This document shows, one piece after another, positions 5,275-7,442 of a stretch of 7,442 nt of DNA (its first letter is position 1; every line of letters begins with the position of its first letter). The notes below the pieces were generated by a model that saw only the letters and a list, made by a program, of their open reading frames with translations, had not been told where the DNA came from and did no database searches. Source of the DNA: Opitutaceae bacterium (GTDB taxonomy: Bacteria; Verrucomicrobiota; Verrucomicrobiia; Opitutales; Opitutaceae). Location: NCBI GenBank assembly GCA_031282705.1, contig JAITDF010000519.1, forward strand, positions 1-7,442. Reading direction: 5' to 3'. The translations under genes were made by a program, and so were the position numbers.

Positions 5275-5279
5275 GAAGG
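5275..5279 (+). promoter_or_regulatory. Ribosome binding site GAAGG before 5285
   Basis: GAAGG ends 5 nt before the ATG at 5285. It is the only reasonable Shine-Dalgarno among the candidate starts at 5243, 5273, 5285 and 5315: the AGG before 5315 is only one base from the codon, and no purine run correctly precedes 5243 or 5273. It decides the chosen start for the beta-helix gene. Confidence 0.5.
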
Positions 5280-5284
5280 CTGTC

Positions 5285-6973
5285 ATGAATTCGGCCGCTC
5301 TTATCAATTCAGGCATGATTCCGCCCCGCGCAGACTGGTTTCGGCTGAAAAGCCATCTCCTGTCGCTTTTTTTGCTGGCAACCGGCGCCCAGGCCCAGCC
5401 GGCGCCGGCCAATGACAATAACGGCAAGGCCGGGCCGCGGGCGACCGGAGCGCCCGCGGTGGCATTGAAAACCGCCGGCGTGGTCAGCTACGGCGACTTC
5501 GGCGCGAAGGGCGACGGCAAAACCGATGATATCAATGCCATCGCCGAAGCCCACGCATACGCCAACCGGCACGGCCTGCCCGTGAAAGCCGGCGATGGCG
5601 CGACCTATTACATCGGCGGCGCGAACAGGACGGCCGTCATCCAGACCGACACCGACTTCGGCTCCGCCAGGTTTGTTATTGACGACACGCAAGTCCAGAA
5701 CCGCTCCGCCAATATCTTCCAGGTCACCTCAACCCTCAAGCCCTTCACGCCCCGGGGAATCGCATCCCTGAAACGCAACCAGCGGAACATCGGCGTCACC
5801 CTCCCCGGCGACTGTTTGATAATTGTCAGCAACTCCAATATAAAACGTTATATCCGCTATGGCCTCAACCGGAACAACGGCTCCAACCAGACGGATGTTT
5901 TTATCGCCGGCAAGGACGGCAATGTTGATATAAACACGCCGATCATCTGGGATTTTGACCAAATCACCGACATCACGGCCCGCCCGATGGACCAGACGGT
6001 GCTGACCATCACCGGCGGACATTTCACCACCATCGCCAACGCCGGGAAATCCCAATACACTTACTACGCCCGGAACATTGCCATCAGGCGTTCCAATGTC
6101 GTCGTGGACAGGCTCAGGCACCATATTACAGGTGAAGGCGACCAGGGCGCGCCCTACCACGGGTTCCTCGACATCGGCTCATGCGCGAATGTCACCGTGA
6201 GAAACACCGTCCTCACGGGCCACAAAACCTACCGCACCATCGGCGCGGCCGGCAAGCCCGTGTCCATGGGCTCCTACGACATCTCCGCGGCCCGCGCCTT
6301 GCATGTGTCTTTTATAAACTGCTCCCAAACCAACGATATCAACGACAGGAAATACTGGGGCATTTTCGGCTCGAATTACTGCAAGAACCTTCTTTACGAC
6401 GGCTGCTCCTTCTCCCGTTTCGACGCGCACCAAGGCGTGGCCAATGCGACCATCCGCAACTCGACACTGGGGCACATGGGCATCAATGCCATCGGCTGCG
6501 GAACCCTCACCGTGGAGAACAGCACGGTTCGCGGCAGGTGTTTCATCAATCTGCGCGCCGACTATGGCAGCACATGGGAGGGGCGTTTTGTGATTCGCAA
6601 CTGTGTCTTTGCGCCGTCCGTCGGCGCCAGGGCCGCCGCCTGCATCATCGGCGGGTCGTATTCCGGCCGGCATGATTTTGGATACACCTGTCACATGCCG
6701 GAACGCATTATTATCGACGGCCTGCGCATTGACGACGGCAACCATCCCGATGACTACGCCGGGCCGGCCATTTTTGAAGACTTCAACAAGGAAAACACCA
6801 GCGACGCATTTGTCGAAAAATATCCCTGCGTCCTCACCAAGGAGGTCGTTTTGAAGAACGTCACCGCCGCCAGCGGCAAAAAACTGCGGATTAGTGACAA
6901 CACCAACATGTTCAAAAACGTAAGGGTCACGGAGGTCGGGGGCGCCGGGAATCAATTTCAACCCGCCCCTTAA
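5285..6973 (+). CDS. Secreted right-handed beta-helix protein, pectate-lyase-like
   Basis: The product is a probable exported carbohydrate-active protein of the pectin-lyase-like superfamily. From ATG 5285 it has 562 residues. A signal peptide is visible: basic RLKSH, hydrophobic LLSLFLLATG, then AQA as a likely cleavage site near residue 37. Next is the family entry motif YGDFGAKGDGKTDD (about 69-82), as in the pectate_lyase_3 family. Many short beta-strand turns follow, such as NVTVRNTVLTG, NLLYDGCSFSRFD, NATIRNSTLG, LTVENSTVRG and FVIRNCVFAP, the repeating pattern of a parallel beta-helix. Several cysteines fall in the helix region. I cannot assign a substrate or active site; lyase, hydrolase or non-enzymatic binding are all possible. 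The gene is visibly richer in A+T than its neighbours, with ATA and TTT codons, suggesting later acquisition. It lies about 42 nt behind hemH. Starts at 5243 or 5315 remain possible. Confidence 0.8.
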   Translation: MNSAALINSGMIPPRADWFRLKSHLLSLFLLATGAQAQPAPANDNNGKAGPRATGAPAVALKTAGVVSYGDFGAKGDGKTDDINAIAEAHAYANRHGLPVKAGDGATYYIGGANRTAVIQTDTDFGSARFVIDDTQVQNRSANIFQVTSTLKPFTPRGIASLKRNQRNIGVTLPGDCLIIVSNSNIKRYIRYGLNRNNGSNQTDVFIAGKDGNVDINTPIIWDFDQITDITARPMDQTVLTITGGHFTTIANAGKSQYTYYARNIAIRRSNVVVDRLRHHITGEGDQGAPYHGFLDIGSCANVTVRNTVLTGHKTYRTIGAAGKPVSMGSYDISAARALHVSFINCSQTNDINDRKYWGIFGSNYCKNLLYDGCSFSRFDAHQGVANATIRNSTLGHMGINAIGCGTLTVENSTVRGRCFINLRADYGSTWEGRFVIRNCVFAPSVGARAAACIIGGSYSGRHDFGYTCHMPERIIIDGLRIDDGNHPDDYAGPAIFEDFNKENTSDAFVEKYPCVLTKEVVLKNVTAASGKKLRISDNTNMFKNVRVTEVGGAGNQFQPAP

Positions 6974-7021
6974 AATCCCTCATCCCTTAAAAATCCCTTT
7001 TCATATGACTGATGTCGCGCC

Positions 7022-7249
7022 GCTCTGTCGTAGCGCAGACAGGCGGCGGCGGTTTGCCCCGCAGGTGCATGATATGGGTAGCACGGGGCGTTAGCCCCGT
7101 GACACGCCCCCGCAATACCCGCGTCCCGCAGGGACGCAACCGGACGGTTGCGTCCCTACAGGACGCGGGTTTGTGTGCCGCCAAAACACGGCATTGAAAC
7201 GCCGTGCTACCAATATTGCGTCCCTACAGGACATGCGCTACGGCAGAGC
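7022..7249. repeat. Composite nested palindromic element
   Basis: Inverted arms are nested at several levels. The outermost are 7022-7037 (GCTCTGtCGTAGCGCA) and 7234-7249, 15 of 16 bp. The next are GGTAGCACGG (7077-7086) and CCGTGCTACC (7202-7211). The core is 7118-7169: outer stem CCCGCGTCC/GGACGCGGG, a 3x3 internal loop, then a perfect 12-bp stem AGGGACGCAACC/GGTTGCGTCCCT with a GGAC loop. Small side hairpins are CACGGGGC-GTTA-GCCCCGTG (7082-7101) and CACGGC/GCCGTG (7187-7206). TTGCGTCCCTACAGGAC occurs twice as a direct repeat (7148-7164, 7216-7232). No protein is encoded; it looks like a cluster of REP-like elements. Confidence 0.75.
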
Positions 7250-7253
7250 TGCT

Positions 7254-7279
7254 TAACATCAGTTAATTAACCGATGTTA
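7254..7279. repeat. 26-bp AT-rich palindrome
   Basis: TAACATC (7254-7260) and GATGTTA (7273-7279) flank the perfect 10-bp palindrome GTTAATTAAC (7262-7271); a single A/C mismatch at 7261/7272 is the only break. Its size and symmetry fit a binding site for a dimeric regulator or an integration target, and its base composition contrasts with the GC-rich repeats around it. No gene in the window starts near it; a gene beyond 7442 could be the target. Confidence 0.6.
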
Positions 7280-7311
7280 CGCGGAAGCGGAGACAGCGCT
7301 TGACTTTTTCA

Positions 7312-7397
7312 GCCCCGGAGGGGCGGCAGCCTTTAGCCGTGGGTGAGACGGGCGCAGCGAGGAACCCACGGCTAAACGCTGGCGCCCCTTCGGGGCG
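7312..7397. repeat. Long hairpin with small GC hairpins at its borders
   Basis: Arms 7320-7344 and 7364-7388 are complementary at 23 of 25 positions, including the perfect 13-bp TTTAGCCGTGGGT/ACCCACGGCTAAA, around a 19-nt loop. Each border carries its own mini-hairpin: GCCCC-GGA-GGGGC (7312-7324) on the left and CGCCCC-TTC-GGGGCG (7383-7397) on the right. The mini-hairpins share bases with the long arms, so the two folds exclude each other. This architecture is typical of dispersed non-coding repeats. Confidence 0.7.
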
Positions 7398-7416
7398 AAA
7401 TCCGACGGCGGCGGTG

Positions 7417-7442
7417 CCCGCCGCTTTCGGGGCGGCGGGTTT
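7417..7442 (+). terminator. Possible intrinsic terminator cut by window end
   Basis: CCCGCCGC (7417-7424) pairs perfectly with GCGGCGGG (7432-7439) around a TTTCGGG loop, and TTT follows up to the window edge. If the T-run continues, this is a Rho-independent terminator on the plus strand, possibly for a read-through transcript from the beta-helix gene. It is 440 nt past that stop codon, and it may just be another GC hairpin of the repeat tail. Confidence 0.35.

Larger units (their letters stand above)
6974..7442. other. Repeat-rich intergenic tail
   Basis: No credible gene is present in these 469 nt; a 61-codon frame at 7012-7197 is made entirely of palindromic repeat sequence. Just after the beta-helix stop codon, CCCTTAAAATCCCT (6967-6980) is nearly repeated at 6984-6998. 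No terminator hairpin follows the gene closely. From 7022 onward nearly every segment belongs to an inverted repeat. Motifs such as the TAGCACGGGGC/GCCCCGTG hairpin and the TTTAGCCGTGGGT/ACCCACGGCTAAA stem resemble dispersed repeats I recall from planctomycete and verrucomicrobial genomes. Confidence 0.65.

Noticed and set aside
7012..7197. Small plus-strand frame of 61 codons in the tail
   Set aside because: It is composed of palindromic repeat DNA and has no motif or start signal.
7022..7397. Possible CRISPR array
   Set aside because: The repeats are inverted and nested with irregular spacing; there is no constant direct repeat with unique spacers and no cas gene.

Overview
The window is GC-rich bacterial chromosome. 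Four genes lie on the minus strand and two on the plus strand, facing away from each other across a repeat-filled gap at 3595-3958. High GC, the fabG-acpP-fabF order, starts without Shine-Dalgarno sequences, and abundant short palindromic repeats together suggest Verrucomicrobiota, most likely an Opitutaceae-like member. That placement is inference from recalled resemblance; no marker gene here proves it.

Minus-strand block, in transcription order. A 269-aa single-pass membrane protein of unknown function (3594-2785) comes first. It is followed by a spacer with a strong hairpin (about 2665-2740) and then three core fatty acid synthesis genes: fabG (3-oxoacyl-ACP reductase, 2609-1869), acpP (acyl carrier protein, 1835-1572) and fabF (3-oxoacyl-ACP synthase II, 1265-12). 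FabF condenses malonyl-ACP with the growing acyl-ACP, FabG reduces the resulting 3-ketoacyl-ACP, and AcpP carries every intermediate. A good intrinsic terminator sits between acpP and fabF, so acpP can be expressed at a different level from fabF. The same 306-nt gap holds a four-run G-quadruplex motif.

Divergent gap (3595-3958). It holds a perfect 21-bp inverted repeat, then a pyrimidine tract and a purine tract that form a second, nested inverted repeat, then a promoter-like sequence placed so that the hemH transcript would be almost leaderless.

Plus-strand block. Ferrochelatase hemH (3959-5242) is well conserved at its catalytic residues and has an internal cysteine cluster typical of [2Fe-2S] ferrochelatases. 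It also carries an in-frame low-complexity insert of about 60 residues. The DNA of that insert is built from tandem and palindromic repeat pieces, including a 19-bp purine sequence also present in the gap upstream. A secreted parallel beta-helix protein of the pectate-lyase-like superfamily (5285-6973) follows. It is visibly richer in A+T than the other genes and looks accessory.

Tail (6974-7442). No gene is supported here. It is packed with dyad symmetry: a three-level nested palindromic block (7022-7249), a 26-bp AT-rich palindrome (7254-7279), a 25-bp-arm hairpin with small GC hairpins at its borders (7312-7397), and a GC hairpin running into T at the window edge.

I found no CRISPR array, transposase, defence system, tRNA or rRNA. 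The most unusual material is the repeat biology: palindromic and simple-sequence elements fill the gaps and appear to have entered the hemH coding frame.
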